Source of the DNA: Devosia sp.
GTDB taxonomy: Bacteria; Pseudomonadota; Alphaproteobacteria; Rhizobiales; Devosiaceae
Reading direction: 5' to 3'
NCBI RefSeq assembly: GCF_028290435.1
Contig: NZ_JAQGJV010000095.1
Span: 94,836 to 158,835, forward strand
Length of the DNA stretch: 64,000 nt
The notes beneath the pieces were generated by a model, which was not told the DNA's origin, did not search any database, and saw nothing but the letters and a program-made list of their open reading frames with translations. Below are positions 1 to 8,984 of this stretch, in pieces. How positions within the stretch are numbered: the first letter of the stretch is position 1; each line of letters opens with the position of its first letter. The position numbers and the translations under genes are program-made.

Positions 1-648
1 GGAGGCGGTACGGACCGGGCGGGTGGGGCGATGCGGCATCCAGGGGGAGGAGCCTTCGACTTCCTTGCGGCCATGCAGGATGATCTGTTCGAGGGCCTTG
101 ACGGTGGCGGTGACGCCGACGGTCTGGGCGTCCTCGACGGTGCGGCTGGAGCCGGATTTCGAGCGGGCGCTGGAGAGGGCGTCCCGCAGTTTGCCGATGG
201 TTTCGGGATCCTTGGCGGCGGCGCGGGAGATGTCGCGGGCGCTCATTGCCTCGGGCGAGGGCATGTGGCCGAAGCCGGCTTGGGGGCTTTCGCCCATGCC
301 GTCGAAGTCGATGCGATCGACGGAGTTGATCTTGGTCTTGCCGGTTTTCGGGGCCATGCCGGTGGCGTTATCGTGGCTGGACTTGGTGGTGCGGCGCTTT
401 TCCAGCGCGGTCAGCTTGCGCTGCGCAGCCTTTTCGGCCTTGAGAGCCTCCTTGGCGGCAGCGGCGGCGTCGGCCTCAACCTTGCGGGCAGCCTCGATCT
501 TTTCCCAGTCCATGCGGGATTTGTTGCGCATGCGCTCGGCGTAGAGGGGCTTATTGGCCGCAATGTCCTCGGCTTTTTCGATCTCGCTGAAGAACTCCTC
601 GATGGAGAACTCGGCTTTGCCCGGGCGGGCAGATTTGTCGGAGGCCAT
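1..648 (-). CDS. uvrB: UvrB, excinuclease ABC subunit B (N-terminal part only)
   Basis: The frame is open from an ATG at 648 to the window edge, giving 216 residues with no stop. The first ~185 residues are charged and low in complexity (many A, E, K), which fits the non-catalytic N-terminal extension of alphaproteobacterial UvrB. Residues ~178-212 carry GVTATVKALEQII and then WMPHRPTRP, the junction that precedes the UvrB helicase core in rhizobia. The helicase motifs lie outside the window. UvrB acts with UvrA and UvrC in nucleotide excision repair. An SOS-box-like site at 731-745 supports both the identity and LexA control. The extension looks longer than the ~100 residues I recall in Rhizobium. 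The call rests on the extension alone. Confidence 0.8.
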   Translation of the reverse strand, partial: MASDKSARPGKAEFSIEEFFSEIEKAEDIAANKPLYAERMRNKSRMDWEKIEAARKVEADAAAAAKEALKAEKAAQRKLTALEKRRTTKSSHDNATGMAPKTGKTKINSVDRIDFDGMGESPQAGFGHMPSPEAMSARDISRAAAKDPETIGKLRDALSSARSKSGSSRTVEDAQTVGVTATVKALEQIILHGRKEVEGSSPWMPHRPTRPVRTAS

Positions 649-730
649 GGGACACCGTGGTACTTGGGAGATCGATAAGATGGGGAACGTTGCGTCGGAA
701 TGCAATGTTCCGCTGACCTTAGCATTCCAT

Positions 731-745
731 GAACGGAGAGGGAAC
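731..745 (-). promoter_or_regulatory. LexA (SOS) box upstream of uvrB
   Basis: GAAC-N7-GAAC on the plus strand, which reads GTTC-N7-GTTC toward uvrB. This direct repeat is the known alphaproteobacterial LexA consensus. It lies 83 bases upstream of the uvrB start, a normal place for a repressor site. Confidence 0.7.
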
Positions 746-749
746 GGGG

Positions 750-817
750 GTGCTGACAGATCGTGTCAGCACTGATGGCGGTATCGCGGCTAACGCGCCG
801 CCTGGATTGGCGGCGCG
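750..817. terminator. Two perfect hairpins after the DUF3597 gene
   Basis: Two perfect 9-bp inverted repeats: 750-758 with 764-772 (GTGCTGACA/TGTCAGCAC) and 794-802 with 809-817 (CGCGCCGCC/GGCGGCGCG). The second begins 14 bases beyond the stop of the gene at 831-1370. Neither has a T-run, so these are transcript-end or boundary structures rather than standard intrinsic terminators. Confidence 0.4.
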
Positions 818-830
818 CGATAAGGGGCAA

Positions 831-1370
831 TCAGGCGAGCATGCTGGGGGGGAGTTTGCCGCCATTGGCGGCGAGCTTGGTGATGACCTGCTTGTGCAAC
901 CAGATGTTCATGGCGGCGGAGTCGGACTGGTCGCCTGTATAACCGAGTTCGTCGGCAAGCTGCTTGCGGGCGGTGAGCGAACTGTCGAGGTCAAGCGCTT
1001 TGAGCAGGTCGACGATGGAGGTTTTCCAGTGCAGCGTCTGGCCGGATTTGGCGACGGCGGCATCGAGGACAGCGGCGACATCGACACTCTGAGTGGTGCT
1101 GGGAGCGGTGGCCTGGGGTGTAGTGGCGGCGGCCGTCTGGGTTTTCGAGGCAGCGGCGGCGTTGGCAGCAACGGCATCGGCGATGGACTTTTCGGCGGCG
1201 GCCTTGCCGGCATCAAGCGCAGCCTGCTGCGCGGCCTGCACGTTGGGCGTTGTCGAAGCAACGCCGGTGGGGGCGGGGCTGGCGGCGGGCGTCGCCGCGG
1301 CGGTTGGGATTGCGGCGGGTGAGGGGTGGTGACCGAAAATGCGGTCCTTGATGTTGTCGAAAATGCCCAT
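831..1370 (-). CDS. DUF3597 domain protein
   Basis: 179 residues. The N-terminus reads MGIFDNIKDRIFGH. A long Ala/Pro/Thr-rich linker covers residues ~17-95, and a conserved C-terminal domain follows (~96-177) with SIVDLLKALDLDSS, ARKQLADELGYTG and MNIWLHKQV. This matches my memory of the DUF3597 family, which is found alone in many proteobacteria and has no established function. The start is backed by GAGGAGA about 10 bases upstream. The linker is the variable part of the family. No signal peptide is seen, so it is probably cytoplasmic. Confidence 0.85.
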   Translation of the reverse strand: MGIFDNIKDRIFGHHPSPAAIPTAAATPAASPAPTGVASTTPNVQAAQQAALDAGKAAAEKSIADAVAANAAAASKTQTAAATTPQATAPSTTQSVDVAAVLDAAVAKSGQTLHWKTSIVDLLKALDLDSSLTARKQLADELGYTGDQSDSAAMNIWLHKQVITKLAANGGKLPPSMLA

Positions 1371-1569
1371 GCTATGCTGTCTCCTCAGCGATCCGGACGA
1401 CGTGCCGAAGGCAAGTCTTGCCTCGGCTAACGCGCGGCCATTGGTGCCGTTCCCGTTTGTGGAGAAGCGTAGGCTGGCGCAGAGTGGCGGTCAAATCTGG
1501 CGTGATTGCCGACTTTGCCTTTGCGACTCCGCAATGGAAGTGCGAGAGATCAGCCGATAAATCATTAGG

Positions 1570-3064
1570 ATGCGAGCAATTAGCACGACGTCAACGCAGG
1601 GCGAGGCCGATGTGCCGACCGCCACGAGCCCGCTCCGCTGGCCCATTCTGGCCGCCGTCATGGTGTCGATGGCGATGGTCGCCTTCGAGGCCACTATCGT
1701 GTCGACCGCCATGCCGCAGATCGTCGCCGATCTGGGCGGACTGTCGCTCTATAGCTGGGTGTTCTCATCATACCTGCTGGCAACGACGGCAGTGACTGTG
1801 GTGTTCGGCAAGTTTGCCGATATCTATGGCCGCCGGCCGATCGTTTTGCTCGGCATCGGGGTATTCCTTGCAGGCTCGATCCTGGCGGGCCTGGCCTCGT
1901 CATTGCCGATGCTGATCGTGGCGCGGCTGATCCAGGGCGTCGGTGCGGGCGCGATGCAACCGGCCGCCATGACCATCATCGCCGATCTCTATCCGGGCAA
2001 GCAGCGCGGCAAGGTGCAGGGTTATCTGGCTGCGGTTTGGGCGGTCTCTGCGGTCAGCGGCCCATTGCTTGGCAGCTTCATCGTCCACGCCATCTCCTGG
2101 CCCTGGGTGTTCTGGATCAATATTCCGATCGGGCTTGTGGCCGCGGCGATCTATTTAGGTTTTCTGCGCGAACCAGCCCGCAAGAAGGGCGGATCCGTTG
2201 ATATCGTCGGGGCGATCCTGTCCGCCATCGCCATCGCCGCATTGATGCTGGCGCTGACCGAGGGCGGCAATTCGATGCTGCTGCTCGCCGGCTGCGTCAT
2301 TGTTTTTGCGGTTGCGGCAGTGCTGTTCGTCTTGCAGGAGCGGCGGGCGCCGGATCCGATGATTTCGCTGGAGTTGTGGCGGCGCCCTTCGATCGCGACG
2401 GCCAATGGTGTCACCGTGCTCGCGAGCATGTCGTTGATGGGACTGACCACCTTCTTGCCGATCTACGTGCAGGGCGTGCTGGGGCAATCGGCGATGGTCG
2501 CGGGCTTTACGCTGACCACGATGCTGCTGGGCTGGCCAAATGGGGGCGACTATCGCGGCGCGGATTTTCTATCATCTGGGTGCGCGTCCCCTCGTGCTCA
2601 CCGGCGCCGTCCTGCAGCCCATCGGGGCCCTGGTCCTGACGCTCATGGGGCCCGACAGTTCCCCGATCCAGGCGGGCATTGCTTCGCTGATCATGGGTTT
2701 TGGCATGGGGCTTATTACCGTCTCGGCACTGCTGGTGATCCAGGGCGAGGCCGCTGCCCATGAACGTGGGGCGGGCACGGCGTCCAACCTGTTCTCGCGC
2801 AATCTCGGCAGCACGCTCGGTGCTGCGGTGATGGGCGCTGTGCTCAATTTCGGACTTTGGCAGGTGTCGGCGGGACAGGGCGTGAGTGAGGATCAACTGC
2901 GCCAGTTGCTCGGCCGAACGGGGGATGTTGTCGCCGCCGAAGGATCGGTCCGCCTCGTGCTGCAGGGCGCGCTGCACTTGACCTTCATCGCCATGCTGGT
3001 TCTGGCGCTGGCGACGGTCTGCGTCGCGGTCTTCGTGCCGAAGCGGGTGGCGCAGCCAAAGTAG
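1570..3064 (+). pseudogene. MFS drug-efflux transporter, DHA2-like, interrupted by a frameshift
   Basis: Two overlapping frames together encode one ~497-residue MFS protein of the EmrB/QacA type. Frame 1 (1570 to ~2538) has the cytoplasmic loop motif GKFADIYGRRP at residues 80-90, and the hydrophobic run continues through TTMLLGWP. The reading then moves to the frame from 2540 (MGATIAARIFYHLG), which runs to the stop at 3064. Removing one A from the AAA at 2538-2540 restores GWPMGATIAAR and a single ORF. It could be a true inactivating mutation or a sequencing error. If intact, it would export drugs or other small molecules by proton antiport. The start at 1570 has only a weak ribosome site. 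Confidence 0.8.
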
Positions 3065-3068
3065 GCGC

Positions 3069-3824
3069 CTAAGCCTGGGATGGCGCGCCCAATGTGACGA
3101 CAAACTGCTTGGTGCGAGCTTGCACCGGCGCGTTGAACACCTGGCTGGCCGCGCCCGCTTCCACCACTTCGCCCCGCTCCAAAAACACCACGTCGTGGGC
3201 GATCGCAGCGGCGAGGCGCAGGTCGTGGGTGGCGATGAGCATGGTGGTGCCTTCGCGGGCGAGCTGGACCAGGACGTCGACGACTTCGCCGGCGAGTTCG
3301 GGATCGAGGGCGGAGGTGGGTTCGTCGCAGAGGAGGACTTTGGGGGAGGGGGCGAGGGCGCGGGCGATGGCGACGCGCTGTTGCTGGCCGCCGGAGAGGT
3401 TGGTGGGCCAAGCATCGGCCTTGTGGGACATGCCGACCTTGTCGAGCAGTTCGAGGGCGCGGGTGCGGGCTTTGTCCTTGGGCCAGTTGAGGACTGTCAG
3501 AAGGGATTCCATGACGTTTTCCAGCGCGGTCTGGTGCGGGAAAAGCTGGAAATTCTGGAATACCATGCCGGTGTGACGGCGCAGGCGCAGGATGGCGTCG
3601 CGGTGGGGGTGGGATTTTGGGTTGAAATCCAGCACGGCGTCATCGATCTGCACGCGGCCGGATTGGGGGATTTCGAGGAGATTGACGCAGCGCAGCAGGG
3701 TGCTCTTGCCGCCGCCGGAGGGGCCGATCAGGGCGGTGACGCCGCCTTCGCGCACGGCGACGCTGACATCGTTGAGGACGGTGAGGTCGCCGAAGCTCTT
3801 GTGAATGTGGTCGAGGGTGATCAC
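3069..3824 (-). CDS. Polar amino-acid ABC transporter, ATP-binding protein
   Basis: 251 residues from a GTG at 3824 that overlaps the permease stop (shared GTGA). Walker A GPSGGGKST lies at residues 34-42, with the Q-loop in FQNFQLFPHQ, the signature LSGGQQQR, Walker B VLLCDEP and the switch His in IATHDLRL. These place it in the GlnQ/HisP group of polar amino-acid importers. It powers uptake with the permease and binding protein encoded upstream. A longer open frame reaches 4697, but that extension is antisense-like noise over the permease. The amino acid carried cannot be told from sequence. Confidence 0.92.
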   Translation of the reverse strand: MITLDHIHKSFGDLTVLNDVSVAVREGGVTALIGPSGGGKSTLLRCVNLLEIPQSGRVQIDDAVLDFNPKSHPHRDAILRLRRHTGMVFQNFQLFPHQTALENVMESLLTVLNWPKDKARTRALELLDKVGMSHKADAWPTNLSGGQQQRVAIARALAPSPKVLLCDEPTSALDPELAGEVVDVLVQLAREGTTMLIATHDLRLAAAIAHDVVFLERGEVVEAGAASQVFNAPVQARTKQFVVTLGAPSQA

Positions 3825-4501
3825 GAGGCGGCCTCCATGTGGCCGCCATAGCGGGAGAGGCGTTTTTCCAGACGGGTCTGCAGGGTGGAGAGGACGGAGC
3901 TGAGCGCCAGGTAGATGATGGCGACTTCGATATAGATGATCAGCGGCTCGTAGGTGGTGGCGACGATGCGCTGGCCGGCCTGGAACAGCTCGGGCACTGT
4001 GACGGCGGCGGCCAGCGATGTGTCCTTGATGAGGGCGATGAAGGTGTTGGACAGGGGCGGCACGGCGATGCGGCTGGCCTGGGGCAAGATGGTGCGGCGC
4101 ATGGCTTGCGGCCAGGTCATGCCGATGGAGAAGGCGGCTTCCCACTGGCCCTTGGGCACGGCGGTGATGACGGCGCGGATAATCTCGGACGTATAGGCGC
4201 CGACATTGAGGGTGAAGCCGATCAGGGCGGCGGGGAAGGCGTCGAGGACGATGCCGATGCTGGGCAGGCCGTAAAAGATCAGGAAGAGTTGGACGAGGAG
4301 CGGCGTGCCGCGAATGACCCAGACGTAGAATTTGACGATGGCCGAGAGGGGCGCGGGGCCGAAGAGGCGGGTGATGGCGGCGATGAAGCCGACGGCGAGG
4401 CCGAGGGCGAAGGAGAGCAGGGTCAGCGGCACGGTGAAGAGGATGCCGGCGCGCAGGAGCGGCAGCAGGGAGGTCAGCATCAGGTCGAGCCAGTGCGGCA
4501 T
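3821..4501 (-). CDS. Polar amino-acid ABC transporter, permease
   Basis: 226 residues with about five membrane helices. The conserved permease loop reads EAAFSIGMTWPQAMRRTILPQA (only part of this is needed for the match), the EAA-type motif that docks on the ATPase. This is the HisM/GlnP family of inner-membrane subunits. Its stop overlaps the ATPase start by four bases, so the two are translationally coupled. The binding-protein gene lies 211 bases upstream, separated by a large palindrome at 4580-4709 that may lower downstream expression relative to the binding protein. Confidence 0.9.
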   Translation of the reverse strand: MPHWLDLMLTSLLPLLRAGILFTVPLTLLSFALGLAVGFIAAITRLFGPAPLSAIVKFYVWVIRGTPLLVQLFLIFYGLPSIGIVLDAFPAALIGFTLNVGAYTSEIIRAVITAVPKGQWEAAFSIGMTWPQAMRRTILPQASRIAVPPLSNTFIALIKDTSLAAAVTVPELFQAGQRIVATTYEPLIIYIEVAIIYLALSSVLSTLQTRLEKRLSRYGGHMEAAS

Positions 4502-4579
4502 GGATGGGTCCCCGTGAGACGTGGATGAGTCTCGATAGCATTAGTGGGTCGGTGAGGGGAGAGTTTTGGGCGGCGTCCT

Positions 4580-4709
4580 TCACCTCTCCCTTTGGGGGAG
4601 AGGTCGGCGCGCAGCGACGGGTGAGGGGGCCTTTCCCAGGCAGCGCACCCGGTAAAGGCCCCCTCACCCGACCCAAAAGGGTCGACCTCTCCCCCAAAGG
4701 GAGAGGTGA
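4580..4709. repeat. REP-like nested palindrome between binding protein and permease
   Basis: The outer arms 4580-4606 and 4683-4709 are 27 bases and perfectly complementary. Inner arms 4618-4634 and 4654-4670 are 17 bases and also perfect. The gene upstream in transcription order ends at 4713, four bases away. Such elements often stabilise the upstream mRNA or end transcripts. The GGGTGAGGG core is shared with the element at 13949-14073. Confidence 0.85.
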
Positions 4710-4712
4710 AGA

Positions 4713-5486
4713 TTACTTGGAGACGTCGGCGCCGAAGTATTTCTGGGAGATCGTCGCGTAGGTGCCGTCGGCCTTGATCGAGACCAGGGCGTCGTTGATG
4801 GCGGCGAGCAGTTCGGGATTGCCCTTGGCGATCAACACGCCCGAATGGTCGGCGGCGTCCTGGGTGGCGGCGATCTTCACGTTGGCATCGGGCTTCTGCT
4901 TCTTGAAATCGTAGAAGGAGAGGCTGTCATTGATGGTGGCATCGGCGCGGCCGTCGATGACCAGGGCAATGGACTGATCGAAGCCGTCGGTGCCGACGAG
5001 TTCAGCGCCGCTCTCGGTGGCGAGCTTGCCAAAATTGCTGGTCAGGGTCTGGGCGGACTTTTTGCCAGCGAGATCGGCGAAGCTGGTGATGGCGGTATTG
5101 TCGCCGCGCACGACCAGCACGGCCTTGGAGGCGATGTAGGGTTCGGAGAAATCGTATTTGGCCTGGCGCTCGGGATTGATGCCGACCTGGTTGATGACAG
5201 CGTCATAGCGCTTGGCATCGATGCCGGCGATCAGGCCATCCCACTTGCCTTCGACGAACTCGGCTTTGACGCCCAGGCGCTTGGCGATTTCCTGGCCGAT
5301 TTCGACGTCGAAGCCCACGAGGGCGCCGGTATCGTCATGGAAGGTGAACGGCGCATAGGTGCCCTCGGTGCCGATGCGCAGCGTGCCGGCGGACTTGATG
5401 GCGTCGAGGCCGGACTGCGCGAAGGTTGGGGTCATCACTGCCAGCTGCAGCAGGCCCAAAGCAATAATCGACTTTACCAGTTTCAT
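4713..5486 (-). CDS. Polar amino-acid ABC transporter, periplasmic binding protein
   Basis: 257 residues. The start at 5486 is chosen because AAGGAGA sits just upstream and the protein then opens with a clean signal peptide (cleavage likely after TFA, residue 23). The mature part begins with IKSAGTLRIGTEGTYAPF and has GFDVEIGQEIAKRL, typical of family-3 solute-binding proteins for polar amino acids. It delivers substrate to the permease and ATPase encoded just downstream. The ligand (Gln, Glu, His, Cys or similar) is not resolvable by eye. Confidence 0.92.
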   Translation of the reverse strand: MKLVKSIIALGLLQLAVMTPTFAQSGLDAIKSAGTLRIGTEGTYAPFTFHDDTGALVGFDVEIGQEIAKRLGVKAEFVEGKWDGLIAGIDAKRYDAVINQVGINPERQAKYDFSEPYIASKAVLVVRGDNTAITSFADLAGKKSAQTLTSNFGKLATESGAELVGTDGFDQSIALVIDGRADATINDSLSFYDFKKQKPDANVKIAATQDAADHSGVLIAKGNPELLAAINDALVSIKADGTYATISQKYFGADVSK

Positions 5487-5692
5487 GTTTGTCTCCTTGC
5501 AGCGCGTATGTTTCCCACGGCGCAAGGTGATCTATAGGCGCGGTTCAGTCTTCGCCATGGTTGTTGCCAGCAAAAAGCAGGATGTTTCTGCCGTGGCGCC
5601 CGAGACGCATTGGCATACTCAGGATTTGGATTTTGGGGAAATGGCGCTGCTGGCGAATAGTGGGGCGGCCGCCCGGAGGCGACCGCCGACAG

Positions 5693-8107
5693 TCAGCTCA
5701 CGATGCGCAGTTGTTTCGGCGTGTCCCAGCCCAGGCCCTCGATAGTGGTTTCGCGACCCTCGGTGATATTGGCGAAAGTGGCGATGGCGGCGGGGCGGCT
5801 GAGGAGGAACCCCTGGGCTTCGCCGCAGGTTTCGCCGCGCAGGAAATCGAGCTCTTCCCGCCGTTCGATGCCTTCGGCCACCACCGGCAGCTTGAGGCCG
5901 GCGCCGAGGCCGAGGACCGCGCGGACGATGGCGGCGGACTGCTCGTTGCTGTCGACCGACTTGATGAAGGACTGGTCGATCTTGATCTTGTCGAACGGGA
6001 AGGCGCGCAGGTTGGCCAGCGAGGAATAGCCGGTGCCGAAGTCGTCCATGGCGATGCGCACGCCCAGGGCCTTGATCTGGCGCAGGCTGATCAGGGTGCG
6101 GTTGATATCGCGGACCAGGGCCGTCTCGGTGATCTCGATCTCGAGGCGCTCGGGGGCCAGGCCGGTCTTGCGCAGGATTTCGGCGATCATTTCGGGCAAT
6201 TGGGCGCTCTGCATCTGCACCGCCGAGACATTGACGGCGATGGAGAGGGGGCTGGACCAGGAGGCGGCCTCCTCGCAGGCGGTGAGCATGACCCACTCGC
6301 CGATCTGCATGATCAGCCCGCTTTCCTCGGCGACGGGGATGAAGGTGCTGGGCGAAATCTGGCCATGGTCCGGATGAGCCCAGCGCACCAGTGCTTCGAA
6401 CCCGGTCACCAGGCCCGAGGCGATATCGACCTGGGGCTGATAGACCAGATGCAGTTCCTGGCGGGAAATGGCGTGGCGCAGGTCGTTTTCCATCAGGCGG
6501 CGCTCGCGCACGGCGGTGCCCATTTCGGTTTCGAAGAAGCGGTAGATGCCGCGGCCGTCATGCTTGGCGCGGTAGAGCGCGGTATCGGCATGGGTGACCA
6601 GGTGTTGCGGGTCTTCGGCATTGTCGGGGAACAGCGAAATACCGATCGAGGCGGAGATCAGGGTGCCGTCGGCGGCGTTCTGGTTGGCGTCACGGAAGCC
6701 GTCGAGAATGCGCTCGGCAATGCGGCCGGCGCGGGCCGGGCTGCCGATATCGGGGATGATGACGGAGAACTCGTCGCCGCCGATGCGCGCCGCAAAACCC
6801 TTGTCGCCAATGGTGGCGAGCAGCGACTCGCCGACCCGCTTCAGCAGGGCATCGCCGGAGGGGTGGCCGAACAGGTCGTTGACCTCCTTGAAGCGGTCGA
6901 GATCGAGGCACAGCACGGCAAAGCTCTGGCCCTGGCGCGTCGCCAAGGCGATTTCGCTTTCCAGGTGGCGATTGAAGCTGGCGCGGTTGGGCAGGCCGGT
7001 CAGCGCGTCGTGATGGGCGAGGAAGCGGATATGCTGCTCGGCCTGGCGGCGGGCGCTGAGATCGCGGACGGCCACAACGTGGTGCGGCTTGCCGCTATAG
7101 TCCACCTTGCGCAGGATGACCTCGACCGGAATGCGCATGCCCTTGGGGCCCACGAGATCGGTTTCGACGGCGACATTGTGCCGGGCGAGCAGGGCGGCGC
7201 AGGTGGTCTCATCGAAATAGGCCGACAGTGGCTTACCGGTGACTTCGTCGTCACTCTGGCCGACCAGAGTGCGGAAGCTGGCATTGACCGTGACGATGTT
7301 GTCGTTGAGGCAGACCATCAGGCCCTCGACGGCGGCATCGGCGAGGCCGCGCATGCGGTGACCTTCAAGGGCGGCGCGCTTTTCTTCGCGCAAATCGAGG
7401 CGCAGCGCCATGAGGGCGGTGAGCAGGACCATGATACTGCCGATGGCCACCGCTATTCCCAGATATTCGGGGGTCGCATCGGCGGCGCTGACGATGGCGT
7501 AGCAGTTTTGCATGCCAGCGGCACCCATGCCGGTGAAGTGCATGGCGCAGATGCCCAGAGTGAGCAGGGCCGTGCCGCCGAAGCGGGATTTGACGCCGGT
7601 GCCGAGCGCAGCAACCAGCAGGGCCGCGGCGCCGAACACCATGCCGAGGAGAAGCGACGAAGCAACCAGCGTGGTGTCCCAGGCAATGTTGCCGCCGATC
7701 ATCAGCGCGACCATGCCGACATAGTGCATGCCCGCAATGCCGATGCCGACGATGGCGCCGCCCAAGGCCTTGTCGGAGCGTCGACTGCCGGCCGTGGCCA
7801 CCCAGAAGCCGCCGCCGGTCACCACGATGGCGAGCGCCAGCGAGAGCAGCGTCATCCACAGGTCATAGCCGGTCGGCATGCCGATGGCGAAGGCGAGCAT
7901 GGCCACGAAATGGGTGGCCCAGATGCCAAAGCCGACCGAACCGGCAGCGATCGCCAGCCAAATGGCGCGGGTGCGGCCGGGCCTGAGTTTTTGCGCGTGA
8001 CTTAGCAGCGTGACGCCGGCGAAGGCGGATAGCGCGCAGATGAGAGCGGCAAGGACCACGAGGCGCAAGTCGTGATGGAAGAACAGCGTGGAGAGGACAG
8101 TTTGCAT
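5693..8107 (-). CDS. MHYT-PAS-GGDEF-EAL cyclic-di-GMP signalling protein
   Basis: 804 residues. Residues ~1-250 form a seven-helix MHYT sensor with repeats THFVAML, MHYVGMVAL and MHFTGMG, thought to bind metal or diatomic gas. A PAS domain follows (~265-375). The diguanylate cyclase domain has LTGLPNR and an intact GGDEF near residue 444. The C-terminal phosphodiesterase domain has FEALVRW near 571 and DDFGTGYSS. Both catalytic motifs look intact, so it may make or degrade cyclic-di-GMP; which activity dominates is unknown. It is a single-gene unit in the inner membrane. The region 5487-5692 upstream of the binding-protein gene holds no other gene. Confidence 0.92.
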   Translation of the reverse strand: MQTVLSTLFFHHDLRLVVLAALICALSAFAGVTLLSHAQKLRPGRTRAIWLAIAAGSVGFGIWATHFVAMLAFAIGMPTGYDLWMTLLSLALAIVVTGGGFWVATAGSRRSDKALGGAIVGIGIAGMHYVGMVALMIGGNIAWDTTLVASSLLLGMVFGAAALLVAALGTGVKSRFGGTALLTLGICAMHFTGMGAAGMQNCYAIVSAADATPEYLGIAVAIGSIMVLLTALMALRLDLREEKRAALEGHRMRGLADAAVEGLMVCLNDNIVTVNASFRTLVGQSDDEVTGKPLSAYFDETTCAALLARHNVAVETDLVGPKGMRIPVEVILRKVDYSGKPHHVVAVRDLSARRQAEQHIRFLAHHDALTGLPNRASFNRHLESEIALATRQGQSFAVLCLDLDRFKEVNDLFGHPSGDALLKRVGESLLATIGDKGFAARIGGDEFSVIIPDIGSPARAGRIAERILDGFRDANQNAADGTLISASIGISLFPDNAEDPQHLVTHADTALYRAKHDGRGIYRFFETEMGTAVRERRLMENDLRHAISRQELHLVYQPQVDIASGLVTGFEALVRWAHPDHGQISPSTFIPVAEESGLIMQIGEWVMLTACEEAASWSSPLSIAVNVSAVQMQSAQLPEMIAEILRKTGLAPERLEIEITETALVRDINRTLISLRQIKALGVRIAMDDFGTGYSSLANLRAFPFDKIKIDQSFIKSVDSNEQSAAIVRAVLGLGAGLKLPVVAEGIERREELDFLRGETCGEAQGFLLSRPAAIATFANITEGRETTIEGLGWDTPKQLRIVS

Positions 8108-8231
8108 AATGGTCTCGGCGTTAATTACCTAGACCATCAGGGCGGGTCAGTAAAAACCCTATGAAGGCGAAAATAACGTGATCGAAATCGGGCGGATTAC
8201 GGCCCGGCTAGTTAATGATGTGTGGCGAGGG

Positions 8232-8250
8232 CCAGCCGATAAACGGCTGG
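8232..8250. terminator. Short hairpin beyond the first SH3/crystallin gene
   Basis: CCAGCC (8232-8237) pairs with GGCTGG (8245-8250), just past the stop of the gene at 8261. A CTTTATT follows on the plus strand, but there is no T-run on the minus strand, so terminator function is uncertain. Confidence 0.35.
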
Positions 8251-8260
8251 CTTTATTGAG

Positions 8261-8848
8261 CTAATAGACGCGGATCGAGGAGACGGCATCGTTCAGATAG
8301 CGTCCCAGCACCGGTTCGCTCTTGATGATGCGGGTGCAATAGGACTGGAAATCGGCGTCGCGGCAGACGGCAGCGGAGACATGGCCCTCTACGGTCACCG
8401 AGGAGAAGCGATTATCGAGGTGGGACAGCAACAGGTCGTTGTAGACATTGCCGGAGGTCATGCAGACCGAGGCGCCGGTATAGTTGCGGCCTTCGAAGAA
8501 GCAGATTTGGCCGGGGCCGCCATGGCCATAGTTCAGGCGCGGGCCACTCAGCGGGCCGGCCGAGGACAGACCGAAGCTCAGCTTGGAGATCTGGGCCCAG
8601 CCGCGTTCATGGCCTTGGCCAACCACGCACCACCGCACGGTGCAGCGATAGACCAGGATGGCCTGGTCGGCGGCGATGGCGCCGACAACGTCATAAGGGC
8701 CGCCGGGACCTTGGCGTAGGGTCAGGTCCTGAGTGCTCCAGGCGGGCGTGCCGTATCCGGGACCTTCGGCCATTGCGGGTGCCACTGCGAACAGCAGGAC
8801 CAAAGGCGCAATAAGTGCAAGCAGGATTTGGCGCGTGCGCAGTACCAT
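8261..8848 (-). CDS. Secreted SH3-domain/crystallin-like protein, paralog 1
   Basis: 195 residues from ATG 8848, chosen because the protein then starts with a signal peptide ending near AMA. Residues ~30-90 form a bacterial SH3-type segment (DLTLRQGPGGPYDVVGAI, then CTVRWCVV and GWAQIS). The C-terminal half has Cys-rich repeats CFFEGRNYTGASVC and VCRDADFQSYC ending in VSSIRVY, resembling beta/gamma-crystallin-type repeats. The same layout recurs in the next two genes upstream. Probably periplasmic or cell-surface; function unknown. SH3 segments of this kind often bind peptidoglycan. Confidence 0.8.
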   Translation of the reverse strand: MVLRTRQILLALIAPLVLLFAVAPAMAEGPGYGTPAWSTQDLTLRQGPGGPYDVVGAIAADQAILVYRCTVRWCVVGQGHERGWAQISKLSFGLSSAGPLSGPRLNYGHGGPGQICFFEGRNYTGASVCMTSGNVYNDLLLSHLDNRFSSVTVEGHVSAAVCRDADFQSYCTRIIKSEPVLGRYLNDAVSSIRVY

Positions 8849-8935
8849 GAATAAAGGCTCCCAGGATCGGCGTAAGATGGCGCGATAGTAGCGCGGGCGG
8901 TTGCCACATCCAAGCCGCAATTACCAAAGGCAAAC

Positions 8936-8965
8936 AAAAAGCGCCACCCCCAGGGGGCGGCGCTT
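8936..8965 (-). terminator. Intrinsic terminator of paralog 2
   Basis: GC-rich hairpin formed by 8941-8964, followed on the minus strand by a T5 run (8936-8940). It lies 20 bases beyond the stop of the gene at 8985. Confidence 0.8.
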
Positions 8966-8984
8966 GATGTGGCGTTAGAGCATT

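Noticed and set aside
5561..8005. 814-codon plus-strand open frame
   Set aside because: It is antisense to the MHYT-GGDEF-EAL gene, whose protein has full domain motifs; the plus reading is Gly/Asp/His-rich noise typical of a GC-rich reverse frame.
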